64,000 nt of DNA, from contig NC_013173.1 of the NCBI RefSeq assembly GCF_000023225.1, positions 1,180,501 to 1,244,500 on the forward strand, read 5' to 3'. Positions 1 to 8,785 of this stretch are shown here, in pieces (positions within the stretch are counted from its first letter, which is position 1; every line of letters begins with the position of its first letter). The translations under genes were made by a program, and so were the position numbers. The DNA is from Desulfomicrobium baculatum DSM 4028 (GTDB lineage Bacteria; Desulfobacterota; Desulfovibrionia; Desulfovibrionales; Desulfomicrobiaceae). The notes under the pieces were generated by a model. That model searched no databases and was not told where the DNA came from. It saw only the letters and a program-made list of their open reading frames with translations.

Positions 1-272
1 ATGTCGCAGATGGGTCTAGCCAGATGCGCGCATCGCAAGTGCTGGAACTGGGGCTCGTGATCGTCACAAGACGGTGCGGCAGAAATTGTGGGAAAGGTGC
101 AGCAGGTAGCCAAGTCCGAATAAATGACGGAATATAAGCGGTTGTCCATGCCAGGCCTTGCCGTCGGGCGAGTTTTCTGGGATAAATCCATAGGTTAGGT
201 ATGTAGTTTTCTGATTTTCCTGAGTCATATACGTACGTAGTTTCGGATTCCCAAACGACATAAGGGCTGCCA
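1..272. other. Leader region before the first regulator, no gene recognised
   Basis: No coding frame here has a plausible start, ribosome site and recognisable product. A palindromic TACGTACGTA lies near 231-240, just before the regulator start at 273. The ribosome site there (AAGGG) is weak. The stretch may hold the promoter of the regulator or the end of a gene that starts outside the window; neither can be shown. Confidence 0.4.
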
Positions 273-2198
273 ATGGACGATATCTTCAATCTGCAAAAAC
301 TGACATCCGCAATATCGGCCTCCATGGTCATGGCTTCATCGGAGAGCCTTGACGGCGTGATCAATCGTGCTCTTGATAGTATGCTCTCTTTCCTTGAGAT
401 CGCCCGCATTGGGTTGCTTGCGGTCGATGAAAGCAGCCCGGTGATTAATGTCGATTATGCGAGTTATGCCAAAGACGCTCCCCATGTTTCGAAACAGATC
501 AACCTGGCGGCCTTGTTTCCATGGACCTACGATCTGGTCATCGGCAGAGGGCAAACCATGGTCATGGCCAGCCTGGACGACCTGCCGTCCGAAGCCGAGG
601 AAGATCGGCGGTCGCACACGATGCTTGGCAACAAATCCGCCTTGATTATCCCTCTTTTCATCGGTTCCAGGGTGCATCACCTGCTGACTCTGGACGCCCG
701 CAAGACAGAGCGCGACTGGCCCGAGGAGGTCGTCGTCCAGGGCCGGCTGCTGGGCGAAATTTTTGTCAGCGCCCTGCAACGCCGTGAGGCGGAATCCAGC
801 CTGCGACGCACCAAAGAACGGCTCGATATTGCGGCGCTTTCGGCGGAGATCGGGTTGTGGGAACTCAATCTGGATACCGGCAGCTTGTGGGCCACACCCA
901 AGGCCAAGGAGCATTTCGGGTTTGATCCGGACACGGAATTGACTTTGTCACGGTTGCTGGACGTGATCCATCCTGAAGACCATGGGCTGATCAGCGCCAA
1001 GGTGGAGGAGTCGCGCCATACCCGCGAGGAACTCATGGTGGAGTACCGTGTTCGGGCCGGGGACGGATCTTTGCGCTGGATGATCTCACGCGGTCGGAGC
1101 CTCTGGGAGAATGGGCATGCCGGCCTCCTGCTCGGGGTTACCGTAGATGTCACGGCGCGCAAGGAGATGGAACTGCAGCTTCAGACGCACATACGGGAGA
1201 TCGAGAGCCTCAAAGTGAAGCTGGAAAGGGAGAACCAGTATTTGCGCCTGGAGGTGGCGGCGGCCGAGGGACAGGGGGAGATTCTGGGCTCCAGCGAAGC
1301 CATGCGAGCCATCATGTCGCAGGTCAGGATGGTTGCGCAGACCGGGAGTACGGTGCTTCTGCAGGGGGAAACCGGAACGGGGAAAAATCTGGTCGCAAGC
1401 ACCATCCATCGTTTGAGCGGTCGCGGTAAAAAGGCCATGATCAGGGTCAACTGTGCCGCGCTGCCTGGTCCTCTGGTCGAGAGCGAACTGTTCGGTCGCG
1501 AGAAGGGCGCCTACACCGGGGCACTGAGCCGCCAGGCCGGGCGTTTCGAGCTGGCGGACGGCTCCACCCTTTTTCTCGACGAAATTGCCGAAATGTCTCT
1601 CGAAACCCAGGCCAAGCTGCTGCGCGTGATTCAGGACGGCGAGTTCGAACGCCTGGGCAGTTCCAAGACCATCAAGGTCAATGTGCGGATCATTGCGGCC
1701 AGCAACAGGGATCTGGCCAAGGAAGTCGAAGCGGGGCGCTTTCGTGGCGATCTCTTCTACCGGCTGAATATTTTCCCCATCCGAGTTCCCCCGCTGCGGG
1801 AACGTCCCGAGGATATTCCGCAACTGGTCATGGAGTTCATCAGGGAATTCGGCGATCGCATGGGCAAGCGGATTCTGCGCGTCGCCCACAAGGATATGCA
1901 GCTGCTGACAAACTACTCCTGGCCCGGCAACATCCGCGAGCTGCGCAACGTGATCGAGCATTCCCTCATCATCACCCCCTGCGACACCTTGGTATTGCAG
2001 CGTTTAACTGCCAGTCCGGAATTTCATGATGCGGACGCATCCCTTGAGGAGGTCGAACGCAGACACATCCAGGCCGTTCTCAAGGCGACAGGCGGCAGGA
2101 TCAAGGGCTTTGGCGGGGCGGCGGAGCGTCTGAGGATCAACCCCTCAACGCTCTACTCCCGCATGCGCAAGCTCGGCATCGGCTTTAAACAACCTTGA
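273..2198 (+). CDS. Sigma-54-dependent regulator, GAF-PAS-AAA+-Fis HTH
   Basis: Predicted enhancer-binding activator of RNA polymerase sigma-54, 641 residues. In order: a GAF-like sensor (about 10-170), a PAS domain (about 185-295) ending in a short coiled coil, an AAA+ domain (about 335-560) and a C-terminal Fis-type helix-turn-helix. Seen in the AAA+ domain: Walker A GETGTGKN near 365-372 (Asn where Glu is usual), a GAYTGA variant of the sigma-54 contact loop GAFTGA, Walker B LFLDEIAEM, and the SWPGNIREL segment. There is no receiver domain, so the signal is probably a small molecule sensed by GAF or PAS. A close paralogue lies at 18893, and both are followed by ABM-like genes. The gene ends in a strong terminator at 2319-2347. 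Its targets are unknown; the flanking envelope genes are the natural guess. Confidence 0.93.
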   Translation: MDDIFNLQKLTSAISASMVMASSESLDGVINRALDSMLSFLEIARIGLLAVDESSPVINVDYASYAKDAPHVSKQINLAALFPWTYDLVIGRGQTMVMASLDDLPSEAEEDRRSHTMLGNKSALIIPLFIGSRVHHLLTLDARKTERDWPEEVVVQGRLLGEIFVSALQRREAESSLRRTKERLDIAALSAEIGLWELNLDTGSLWATPKAKEHFGFDPDTELTLSRLLDVIHPEDHGLISAKVEESRHTREELMVEYRVRAGDGSLRWMISRGRSLWENGHAGLLLGVTVDVTARKEMELQLQTHIREIESLKVKLERENQYLRLEVAAAEGQGEILGSSEAMRAIMSQVRMVAQTGSTVLLQGETGTGKNLVASTIHRLSGRGKKAMIRVNCAALPGPLVESELFGREKGAYTGALSRQAGRFELADGSTLFLDEIAEMSLETQAKLLRVIQDGEFERLGSSKTIKVNVRIIAASNRDLAKEVEAGRFRGDLFYRLNIFPIRVPPLRERPEDIPQLVMEFIREFGDRMGKRILRVAHKDMQLLTNYSWPGNIRELRNVIEHSLIITPCDTLVLQRLTASPEFHDADASLEEVERRHIQAVLKATGGRIKGFGGAAERLRINPSTLYSRMRKLGIGFKQP

Positions 2199-2318
2199 TC
2201 CGGGGCGATATTTCGCACCGAATACGAGATATCACCTTCGCCCAGGGCGCATCCACCCTCGCCAACCGTTTCATTACATTCACATTGTCTTAATTATCAT
2301 AAAGTTAAGATACAAACG

Positions 2319-2347
2319 AGCGCACCTGTCCCTTTGGTGCGCTTTTT
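2319..2347 (+). terminator. Rho-independent terminator after the regulator
   Basis: Stem AGCGCACC (2319-2326) and GGTGCGCT (2336-2343) with a nine-base loop, followed by a T run. It lies only about 15 bases before the ATG of the next gene (2363), so it could also act as a leader terminator of that gene. Confidence 0.8.
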
Positions 2348-2362
2348 GTATTTTATCCCTCC

Positions 2363-2701
2363 ATGATAATCTCTCTCATAAAAATATATCCGGCCACGGG
2401 GCATGCCGCGGATATTATCGATGTGTTTCAGTCTGTGAAGGTGCTGCTTGCATCCGTGCCCGACTGTCTGCACGCGACTGTTTCCATCGAGGGCGATGAG
2501 AACGGCGCCATTTTCTATCTGGAGAAATGGCGGTCACGCGAAGCACTCGACGACCATCTTCGCTCCAGTACCTATATGATGGTGCTGGAGGCTTTGGAAT
2601 TTTCCTGCAAGAATCCAGAGGTGTCATTCTTCGACGGGGTGGAGGTTGGAGGTCTTGATGTTGTGGAAATTGCGCGATCCGTTACTGCTTCGTTTTCTTG
2701 A
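2363..2701 (+). CDS. Small ABM-like (dimeric alpha-beta barrel) protein
   Basis: A 112-residue cytosolic protein resembling the antibiotic biosynthesis monooxygenase (ABM) superfamily. It begins with a short beta strand (MIISLIKIYP) and carries the typical central strand and helix (FYLEKWRSREALDDHL). Family members are ferredoxin-like dimers, some of which are quinol or haem-related oxygenases, but many have no known activity. A paralogue of clearly similar sequence lies at 21142, also directly after a GAF-PAS sigma-54 regulator, so the two pairs look like copies of one cassette. No Shine-Dalgarno sequence is visible before the ATG, and a terminator ends about 15 bases upstream, which is unusual. 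Fold assignment fairly sure; function unknown. Confidence 0.8.
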   Translation: MIISLIKIYPATGHAADIIDVFQSVKVLLASVPDCLHATVSIEGDENGAIFYLEKWRSREALDDHLRSSTYMMVLEALEFSCKNPEVSFFDGVEVGGLDVVEIARSVTASFS

Positions 2702-2768
2702 AATTTAATGTAGATTATTTCAATTTTAATTGTGCAAAACGTTGCAAATTTAACTTTTGGAGGATGAT

Positions 2769-3326
2769 ATGAATTTTATTTCCCGTTGTGCTGTGAGTTT
2801 TGCGATCATGTCGCTTTTTTTCGTCACCCTTGCGGCGCAACCGTCCAGTGCCAAGAGCGCGGCTGAAATCAACCAGGAAGTCGATGTGGCGTTGAACCAT
2901 CTTTACGCGACCTCGCCCGCCGCGGTTGAATTGTCCAAGGTCGCCAAAGCCGTCCTGGTCTTTCCGGGTATCGTCAAGGGCGGATTCATCGTGGGTGGTC
3001 AGTACGGTGAAGGCGCTCTGGTCCAGGGCGGCAAGAAAGTCGGGTACTACAACACCGTCGCCGCTTCCTACGGCTTGCAGGCAGGGTTGCAGAAGTTCGG
3101 GTATGCCCTGTTTTTCACCGACGAGGCTTCGCTCAAATATCTTGAGAACAGCGACGGCTGGGAACTGGGTGTCGGGCCGACCATCGTCATCGTCGACGAG
3201 GGGCTCGCGCGCAATCTGTCCACCTCCACGGCCAAGGACGGGATCTACGCCTTTTTCTTCGATCAGAAGGGGCTCATGGCCGGGCTCGGCATCCAGGGCA
3301 CCAAGGTCACCAGAATCAATCCGTGA
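2769..3326 (+). CDS. Exported SYLF-domain (YSC84-like) lipid-binding protein
   Basis: A 185-residue protein with an N-terminal signal peptide (about 1-28) and then a SYLF/DUF500 domain. The domain is recognised from the ordered motifs AVLVFPGIVKGGFIVGG, GYYNTVAASYGLQAG and FFFDQKGLMAGLGIQGTK. SYLF domains bind phosphoinositides in eukaryotes; bacterial exported forms are common but their role is not settled. The ATG at 2769 is chosen because GGAGG sits six bases upstream; an earlier TTG at 2757 lies before that site. A second, broken copy lies at 24229, again in the neighbourhood of an ABM-like gene and a sigma-54 activator. Confidence 0.9.
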   Translation: MNFISRCAVSFAIMSLFFVTLAAQPSSAKSAAEINQEVDVALNHLYATSPAAVELSKVAKAVLVFPGIVKGGFIVGGQYGEGALVQGGKKVGYYNTVAASYGLQAGLQKFGYALFFTDEASLKYLENSDGWELGVGPTIVIVDEGLARNLSTSTAKDGIYAFFFDQKGLMAGLGIQGTKVTRINP

Positions 3327-3408
3327 TCGGGTGTTTCCGGATTTCCTGCGAATTGAAAAAAATGTTGCTCGGGGGATTGGTCGTTCCGCGAAAAGAGAGG
3401 GTAAGGGC

Positions 3409-5802
3409 ATGAAGGCTTGGCGACGATTTCTATTGGCGGTGATGCTGTGCGCGGCTTTGAGCGTGACGGCGGCTGCGGCTTCCGATGATCAGGGCTGGCC
3501 GAGGGTTTTTCAAAAGGACGGCAAGGAATTGACCGTCTATCAGCCCCAGGTGGACTTCTGGCAGGATTACAAAGTCCTGCATGCCCGTTTCGCCATTGCC
3601 GTGAAGACCGGGGCCAAGAAAGAGGAAAAGTACGGCGTGGTGGAAACCGAGGCCCAGACCGTGGTCGATCAGGATGCCCGCACTGTGGCGCTGATTCCGA
3701 AGAGCCGGGAACTGCGCTTTCCCAACACTTCGGACTCCGAAGCCGCGGCCCTTAAGGCCGTGGCCGACGAACTCTACCCTCCCGGACAGGCTCTGGTCGT
3801 GTCCCTGGACCGCATCCTGGCCTATCTTGATCCCGAGAAACAGCCGCAGCAGCCGCCGGTGGAACTCAATTACGATCCGCCCCGCATATTTTTCAGCGAT
3901 GAACCGGCCATTCTGGTGATGTTCATGGGCGAGCCGCAGCTCAAGCCCGTAGCCAAGGACATGCCGGCCCTCATGTTCGCCGTGAACACGAACTGGGACG
4001 TGTTCTACGACACCACAAGCCAGCGTTATTTCCTGCTCGACGGGGATGCCTGGCTGACCACAGGCGATCTTGCGCAGGGGGCATGGACGGCGACCTCGGA
4101 ATTGCCCGAGGGTCTGACCAAGCTGCCTGCGGACGAGAACTGGGCGGACGTGCGCGCGCAGGTTCCCGGCAAGACGTATCAGAACCCGCCTCGGGTCTTC
4201 GTCAGCACGGAGCCGGCCGAACTTGTCCTCACCCAGGGCGAGCCAGCTTTTAGCCCGATCCCCGGCACGAAGCTCATGCGCGTGGCGAATACGGATTCGG
4301 ACCTTTTCCTCAGCACCCCAGGCAATGTCTATTACCTGCTCGTGGCTGGCCGCTGGTTCCGGGCCACCAGCCTTGACGCGGCCTGGACGCCCGCCAGCGC
4401 CGACCTGCCCGCCGATTTTGCCCTCATTCCGGACAGCGATCCCGCTGCCCATGTCAAATCCTCGGTTCCGGGCACCGTCGAGGCGCAGGACGCCATCCTG
4501 CTGGCCTCCATCCCCAGGGCCACGGAAGTTGCTGTGGACCAGGCTCCGCAGTCAGCGGCCGTCTATGACGGAGAGCCCAAATTTGCCACGATTCCGAGTA
4601 CCACGGTGCAGTACGCAGTCAATTCCCCGCAGCAGGTCTTTCTTGTAGATGGCGGATATTATTGGTGCTCCCAAGGAACGTGGCTGACCAGTTCCAGCCC
4701 GAGCGGACCGTGGACTTTCTGCACCACGGTTCCGGCGGCCATCTATTCCATCCCTCCGTCCCATCCTTCGCACAACGTGACCTACGTCACCGTGCAGAGT
4801 TCGACCCCCAGCACAGTCGTCTATACCCAGACCGCAGGATACAGCGGCGAATACGTGGCCGCCACCGGCGTGCTCATGTTCGGTGCAGGGATACTGGTTG
4901 GCGCGCTCATCGCCGACAATTGGAACGACGATCATCATTATTACTATCCCCCGTATCCCGTTCCGTATTCCTACGGGTGCGGGGCGCGGTACAGCTATGC
5001 CTACGGCGGTTACTACCGCGGCGCCGCAGCCTATGGGCCCTACGGCGGAGCCGGGGCAGCGGCCAGATACAATCCTGCCACGGGAACCTACTCACGGGGG
5101 GCCTATGCCTACGGACCCGGCGGCAGCGTCTCGGCAAGGCAAGCCTACAACCCCTATACCGGCGCCAGGGGCGGCGCGCTCCGCGTCGACACGGACTACG
5201 GCTCCGCAGGTCGCGGGGCTGCGTACAACCCGAGCACCGGCACTGCCGTGCGCGGCGGATATCGCAGCAACGACCAGGGCACGGTGGGCGGCATCAAGAC
5301 CAACAGGGGCACCGGGGCCGTGGGCTGGGATACCGAGAACAGCCAGGGCGCGGTGGTCAAGGGCAGGGGAGACAACGTCTACGCCGGCAAGGACGGCACG
5401 GTGTACAAGAGAGACGACTCCGGCGAGTGGAGCAGCAACAGTGGTTCGGGCTGGGACTCCGTGGATAAGCCGGAGCGCGCGTCCATGAGTTCGCAGTCCG
5501 CCGGAGAGTCTGCCGGGGCAAAGAACAGGCCGGCGGTCTCCACGACCCAGACAAGCCAGACCAAGGCCGCCAGCGGACAGGCAACGAAGGCCCGCCCCGC
5601 GCAGACAGCGCAGACAACCCAAGCCCGCCCCACGCAGACTGCATCCAAGCCCCAGCCTTCCGCGACCACCAGGGTCGCGCCACGCGAGTCGACCCGAAGT
5701 CTGGAATCGCAGGCGTCGGCGCGGCAGCGCGGGAACCAGCTGACGCATCAGGTCGGAACGCAGCGGCAGGCCGGGGGCGCAGGCCGTGTTCAGCGCAGGT
5801 AG
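3409..5802 (+). CDS. Large exported protein with GPW-type modules and Tyr/Gly-rich tail
   Basis: A 797-residue protein with a signal peptide (about 1-24). Residues about 30-480 hold repeated modules built around phrases such as RYFLLDGDAWLTT, YYLLVAGRWFRA and YYWCSQGTWLTS, each followed by a W-T-x-A or GPWTFC segment. Similar proteins are sometimes labelled carbohydrate-binding family V/XII, but I cannot verify sugar binding. A hydrophobic segment near 490-515 is followed by a Tyr/Gly-rich region with repeats of the YNPATGTYSRG and YNPYTGARGG kind, and an Arg/Gln/Ser/Thr-rich tail. The frame stays open back to 2926, but ATG 3409 starts the signal peptide. Probably surface exposed. Function unknown. 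Confidence 0.85.
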   Translation: MKAWRRFLLAVMLCAALSVTAAAASDDQGWPRVFQKDGKELTVYQPQVDFWQDYKVLHARFAIAVKTGAKKEEKYGVVETEAQTVVDQDARTVALIPKSRELRFPNTSDSEAAALKAVADELYPPGQALVVSLDRILAYLDPEKQPQQPPVELNYDPPRIFFSDEPAILVMFMGEPQLKPVAKDMPALMFAVNTNWDVFYDTTSQRYFLLDGDAWLTTGDLAQGAWTATSELPEGLTKLPADENWADVRAQVPGKTYQNPPRVFVSTEPAELVLTQGEPAFSPIPGTKLMRVANTDSDLFLSTPGNVYYLLVAGRWFRATSLDAAWTPASADLPADFALIPDSDPAAHVKSSVPGTVEAQDAILLASIPRATEVAVDQAPQSAAVYDGEPKFATIPSTTVQYAVNSPQQVFLVDGGYYWCSQGTWLTSSSPSGPWTFCTTVPAAIYSIPPSHPSHNVTYVTVQSSTPSTVVYTQTAGYSGEYVAATGVLMFGAGILVGALIADNWNDDHHYYYPPYPVPYSYGCGARYSYAYGGYYRGAAAYGPYGGAGAAARYNPATGTYSRGAYAYGPGGSVSARQAYNPYTGARGGALRVDTDYGSAGRGAAYNPSTGTAVRGGYRSNDQGTVGGIKTNRGTGAVGWDTENSQGAVVKGRGDNVYAGKDGTVYKRDDSGEWSSNSGSGWDSVDKPERASMSSQSAGESAGAKNRPAVSTTQTSQTKAASGQATKARPAQTAQTTQARPTQTASKPQPSATTRVAPRESTRSLESQASARQRGNQLTHQVGTQRQAGGAGRVQRR

Positions 5803-5869
5803 AACTTTGAGGTGCAGGTCTTAGGTTTTGTGTCCACTGCTTGAAAAATCAACCAATAAAGGAGCTTAT

Positions 5870-6550
5870 ATGAACAAGATTATCGTTGTCGCCCTGCTGT
5901 TGTCGCTGTGTGCCTGTGCCGGGACCGGCAAAAACACGTCGACCGATTTCAATCCCGCCGACCATTTTCTGGGCAACGACTATAAGCTGTTGCAGGCCAA
6001 ACCCGAGCTGAATGGCGGCCTTGGATGGCGCAGTCCCCAGTTTGTCGCCGAAAATTATACGGCCCTCTACATCGAGCCTGTGACCCTGTGGCACGGCGAG
6101 GACATGGCCAAGGAATCCGGACTGGCCATGGAAGATCTGGAGCTGCTGGCCACGTATTTTCATGACGTGCTGAGCAAGGTTCCCGATGGCCACAAGCTCG
6201 CCCTGGCCGCCCAGCCGGGACCCGGCGTCATCACCGTGCAGGCGGCGGTGACCGAGGTCGAGGCCAGCAGCCCGGTTTCCAACGCGCTGACCTCGGTCGT
6301 TCCGTTCGGCGTCCTGTTCTCCGCCGGAAAACAGGCAGCCACCGGCCAGGCCGTTGGTGTCGGCAAGTGCGCAGTGGAAGTGAAGTTTGTCGATTCCGTG
6401 ACCGGCGAGAAGCTTGCCCTCTTCGCCGAGACCAAGGTCGGAAAGAAGTACAGCACCTCCGGGTTCACCAAGACCGGTCAGACCGAGGAGGCCATGGAAG
6501 AATGGGCCGCCCTGATGAAGGAACGCATCAGCGTTCTGTGGGGGAAGTAA
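5870..6550 (+). CDS. DUF3313-like outer-membrane lipoprotein
   Basis: A 226-residue lipoprotein. The signal peptide ends in the lipobox LSLCAC at residues about 11-16, so it should be acylated and sorted to the outer membrane. The segment YTALYIEPVTLWHGED resembles DUF3313-family lipoproteins, a group of unknown function in proteobacteria. AAAGGAG precedes the ATG at 5870 at a normal distance. A perfect 12-bp hairpin follows the stop codon. The neighbours are other envelope proteins on the same strand, which suggests a common surface role. Confidence 0.8.
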   Translation: MNKIIVVALLLSLCACAGTGKNTSTDFNPADHFLGNDYKLLQAKPELNGGLGWRSPQFVAENYTALYIEPVTLWHGEDMAKESGLAMEDLELLATYFHDVLSKVPDGHKLALAAQPGPGVITVQAAVTEVEASSPVSNALTSVVPFGVLFSAGKQAATGQAVGVGKCAVEVKFVDSVTGEKLALFAETKVGKKYSTSGFTKTGQTEEAMEEWAALMKERISVLWGK

Positions 6551-6563
6551 GCCGATCGTGCAA

Positions 6564-6591
6564 CCTCTGTCCGGGTTCGCCCGGACAGAGG
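6564..6591 (+). terminator. Perfect 12-bp hairpin with TTCG loop
   Basis: CCTCTGTCCGGG (6564-6575), loop TTCG, CCCGGACAGAGG (6580-6591). There is no T run after it, so it may be a terminator of the lipoprotein gene, an mRNA-stabilising structure, or both. Confidence 0.65.
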
Positions 6592-6635
6592 AATAAGACG
6601 TTCCGAGCCAACAGATCCCAACTGAAGAGGACATC

Positions 6636-6827
6636 ATGAAAAAGGTTACTGCAATTCTTGCGGCCACGATGGCCTGCCTCGCCCAGACTGCTTTCGCCGG
6701 AAGGATCTATCTGTACGAAACAGGCCTCCTCGACGTGGAGCGTGGCTCTTTGGCCGGTAGGCTGCAGGGGAACTACGGACCCAGCGCCATTCATCTCATC
6801 AACCTGGCCATCGCGTACAGGCTCTGA
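6636..6827 (+). CDS. Small exported protein resembling an internally deleted FadL porin
   Basis: A 63-residue protein with an AGAGG ribosome site and a clear signal peptide (MKKVTAILAATMACLAQTAFA, cleavage before G). The mature part begins AGRIYLYETG and has GSLAGRL, like the start of FadL/OmpP1 long-chain fatty-acid transporters (AGFxLYExGAR..GxA..GRA). It ends IHLINLAIAYRL, like the final beta strand of such barrels, with aromatic/hydrophobic alternation. The whole barrel between is missing. It could be an internal-deletion remnant or a small exported protein of its own. It cannot form a barrel alone. Confidence 0.55.
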   Translation: MKKVTAILAATMACLAQTAFAGRIYLYETGLLDVERGSLAGRLQGNYGPSAIHLINLAIAYRL

Positions 6828-6840
6828 CGCAGGAGTTTTC

Positions 6841-7665
6841 ATGCATTCTGCAGTACGATCTCTGTTCTTGACGGCTTTTGTGGCTGTGGTGCTTGCAGCG
6901 TTCGTTCCGGCGCAAGGCTTGTGTGAAGACGCCGATCAGGCTGCGGAGCTGGCCAAAAAACTGGCCAACCCTATCGCCAGCCTGATCAGCGTGCCTTTGC
7001 AGTTCAATTATGACGAAAATTACGGGCTGAGTGACGACGGAGAAAAATTCTTCATCAACGTTCAGCCGGTCATTCCCATCAGCCTGAGCGATGACTGGAA
7101 CCTCATCTCGCGCACCATCCTGCCGCTGGTTCACCTGAACGACATCCCCCCCGGAAATGACGAGTCCGGACTGGGCGACATCACCCAGAGTCTCTTCTTT
7201 TCGCCTGCGCAGCCGACCAGCCGTGGCATCATCTGGGGCGCGGGCCCCGTGCTTTTGCTGCCCACGGCCACGGATGAGCTGCTCGGGTCCGAGAAATGGG
7301 GCGCAGGGCCCACTGCCGTGCTCCTGAAACAGAGCGGGCCGTGGACGGTGGGGTTTCTGGGCAACCATATCTGGTCCTTTGCGGGAGAGGACGATCGCGC
7401 AGACATCAGCGTATCGTTCCTGCAGCCGTTTGTGGCCTACATCACGAAAACGCACACGACTTTCTCCCTGAACACGGAATCGACCTACGACTGGGAGGCC
7501 GAGCAGTGGTCGGTGCCGATCAACTTCCAGGTCAGCCAGTTGCTCAAGATCGGCGGCCAGCCGATCTCCATTGGCGCGGGTGTGCGCTACTGGGCCGAAT
7601 CGCCCGATGCCGGGCCGGAAGATTGGGGGGCGCGCCTGTCCTTGACGTTTCTGTTTCCGAAATAG
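6841..7665 (+). CDS. Outer-membrane beta-barrel 'transporter' family protein
   Basis: A 274-residue protein with a signal peptide (about 1-29) followed by about 245 residues of alternating amphipathic strands, such as FFINVQPVIPISLSDDWNLISRTILPL and WGAGPVLLLPTATD, and a terminal strand LSLTFLF. It fits the family often labelled 'transporter' or, misleadingly, 'neuromedin U'. AGGAG lies just before ATG 6841. It follows the mini FadL-like gene by 13 bases, so the two are probably cotranscribed. Substrate unknown; near a sulfatase it could be a passage for small organic molecules. Confidence 0.8.
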   Translation: MHSAVRSLFLTAFVAVVLAAFVPAQGLCEDADQAAELAKKLANPIASLISVPLQFNYDENYGLSDDGEKFFINVQPVIPISLSDDWNLISRTILPLVHLNDIPPGNDESGLGDITQSLFFSPAQPTSRGIIWGAGPVLLLPTATDELLGSEKWGAGPTAVLLKQSGPWTVGFLGNHIWSFAGEDDRADISVSFLQPFVAYITKTHTTFSLNTESTYDWEAEQWSVPINFQVSQLLKIGGQPISIGAGVRYWAESPDAGPEDWGARLSLTFLFPK

Positions 7666-7734
7666 ACCGGAGAGCATTCAGGACAGACGGGGAGCGGCCG
7701 GATTTTCATGCCATCCATGAAGGAGATTTGAGTG

Positions 7735-8778
7735 ATGAAACGATACCTGATTACTATCGCAGCAGCTGTGATGGTCCTTTTTGTGGTCATTCCAAGTTTT
7801 GCCTCAGAACTGGTGACGGTGGACAATTTCGTCCGGGCGGAGACCGACATGACCCTCGACCGCTATGTGAAGCTGGGTGCTTTCGGGAAGTTCATACACA
7901 TTCGCCAGCCCACGCCCATCGACAAGCAGGACATCGTCCGCATGAATCGCGACACGCTTTATTCGGTCGGAGTTTTTGACCTCACCGCGCCGGTGTCCAT
8001 TATAAAGCCGAATTCAGCAGGACGCTTCCAGTCGATGATGGTCATCAACCAGGACCACTCGATGCTGCCGATCGAACATGGCGCATCGACGTTCGCATTC
8101 ACACAGGATCAGATCGGGACGCGCTACGTGATTGTCCTCTTCCGCACATTCGTTGACGCGAATGATCCGTCGGACATCAAAGCAGCCAACGCCCTGCAGG
8201 ACAAGATCGCAGTGCGGCAGGAGAACCCAGGAAGGTTCGAGATCCCGGAGTGGGACGAGGCGACACTGAAAAAGGTCCGCGACGCGATCAAGGTTCTTGC
8301 GGCGACCCGAACCGATGCCTCTGGCATGTTCGGTGACAAAGCAAAGCTCGACCCGGTCAGCCACCTGCTGGGCACGGCCTACGGCTGGGGCGGAAATCCC
8401 GAAGAAGCCGCCATGTACGACAACGTCGTACCGGACAAGAACGACGGCAAGACACCCTACGCTGTAACCGTGAAGGACGTGCCGGTGGACGGCTTCTGGT
8501 CCATCACTGTCTACAACAAGGACGGGTACATGGAGAAGAACGACCAGAACGTCTATTCCTACAACAATGTGACTGCTCAAAAAAACGCAGACGGGAGCAT
8601 CACGATCAATTTCGGCGTCGGATCAGGCGCAATCAACAATCTCCCGATAACTCCAGGATGGAACTATATTGTGCGAATGTATCAGCCGAAGCAGGAGCTC
8701 ATAAGCGGGTCGTGGAAATTTCCTAAGGCACAGCCTGTGGTGCAAGCCGTTGGGATGTTTTCATTGAGCAACTGGTGA
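7735..8778 (+). CDS. Exported DUF1254/DUF1214 protein
   Basis: A 347-residue protein with a signal peptide (about 1-22). The N-terminal half matches DUF1254 (VDNFVRAETDMTLDRYV, RMNRDTLYSVGVFDLTAPV, VINQDHSM) and the C-terminal half matches DUF1214 (VPVDGFWSITVYNKDGYM, NNLPITPGWNYIVRMYQP). Family function is unknown, although such genes often stand next to hydrolases and sulfatases. AAGGAG at 7720-7725 favours ATG 7735 over GTG 7732. The sulfatase maturase follows directly, and then the sulfatase, so the three are probably one operon. Confidence 0.9.
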   Translation: MKRYLITIAAAVMVLFVVIPSFASELVTVDNFVRAETDMTLDRYVKLGAFGKFIHIRQPTPIDKQDIVRMNRDTLYSVGVFDLTAPVSIIKPNSAGRFQSMMVINQDHSMLPIEHGASTFAFTQDQIGTRYVIVLFRTFVDANDPSDIKAANALQDKIAVRQENPGRFEIPEWDEATLKKVRDAIKVLAATRTDASGMFGDKAKLDPVSHLLGTAYGWGGNPEEAAMYDNVVPDKNDGKTPYAVTVKDVPVDGFWSITVYNKDGYMEKNDQNVYSYNNVTAQKNADGSITINFGVGSGAINNLPITPGWNYIVRMYQPKQELISGSWKFPKAQPVVQAVGMFSLSNW

Positions 8779-8785
8779 AGTGAAC

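Noticed and set aside
64..273. 69-codon minus-strand frame at the window start
   Set aside because: It covers the leader of the first regulator, has no ribosome site, and matches no family.
1086..1961. 291-codon minus-strand frame inside the first regulator
   Set aside because: Shadow of the AAA+ coding sequence; no start signal and no recognisable protein.
2926..3408. Upstream extension of the large exported protein
   Set aside because: It overlaps the SYLF gene out of frame, and ATG 3409 begins a proper signal peptide.
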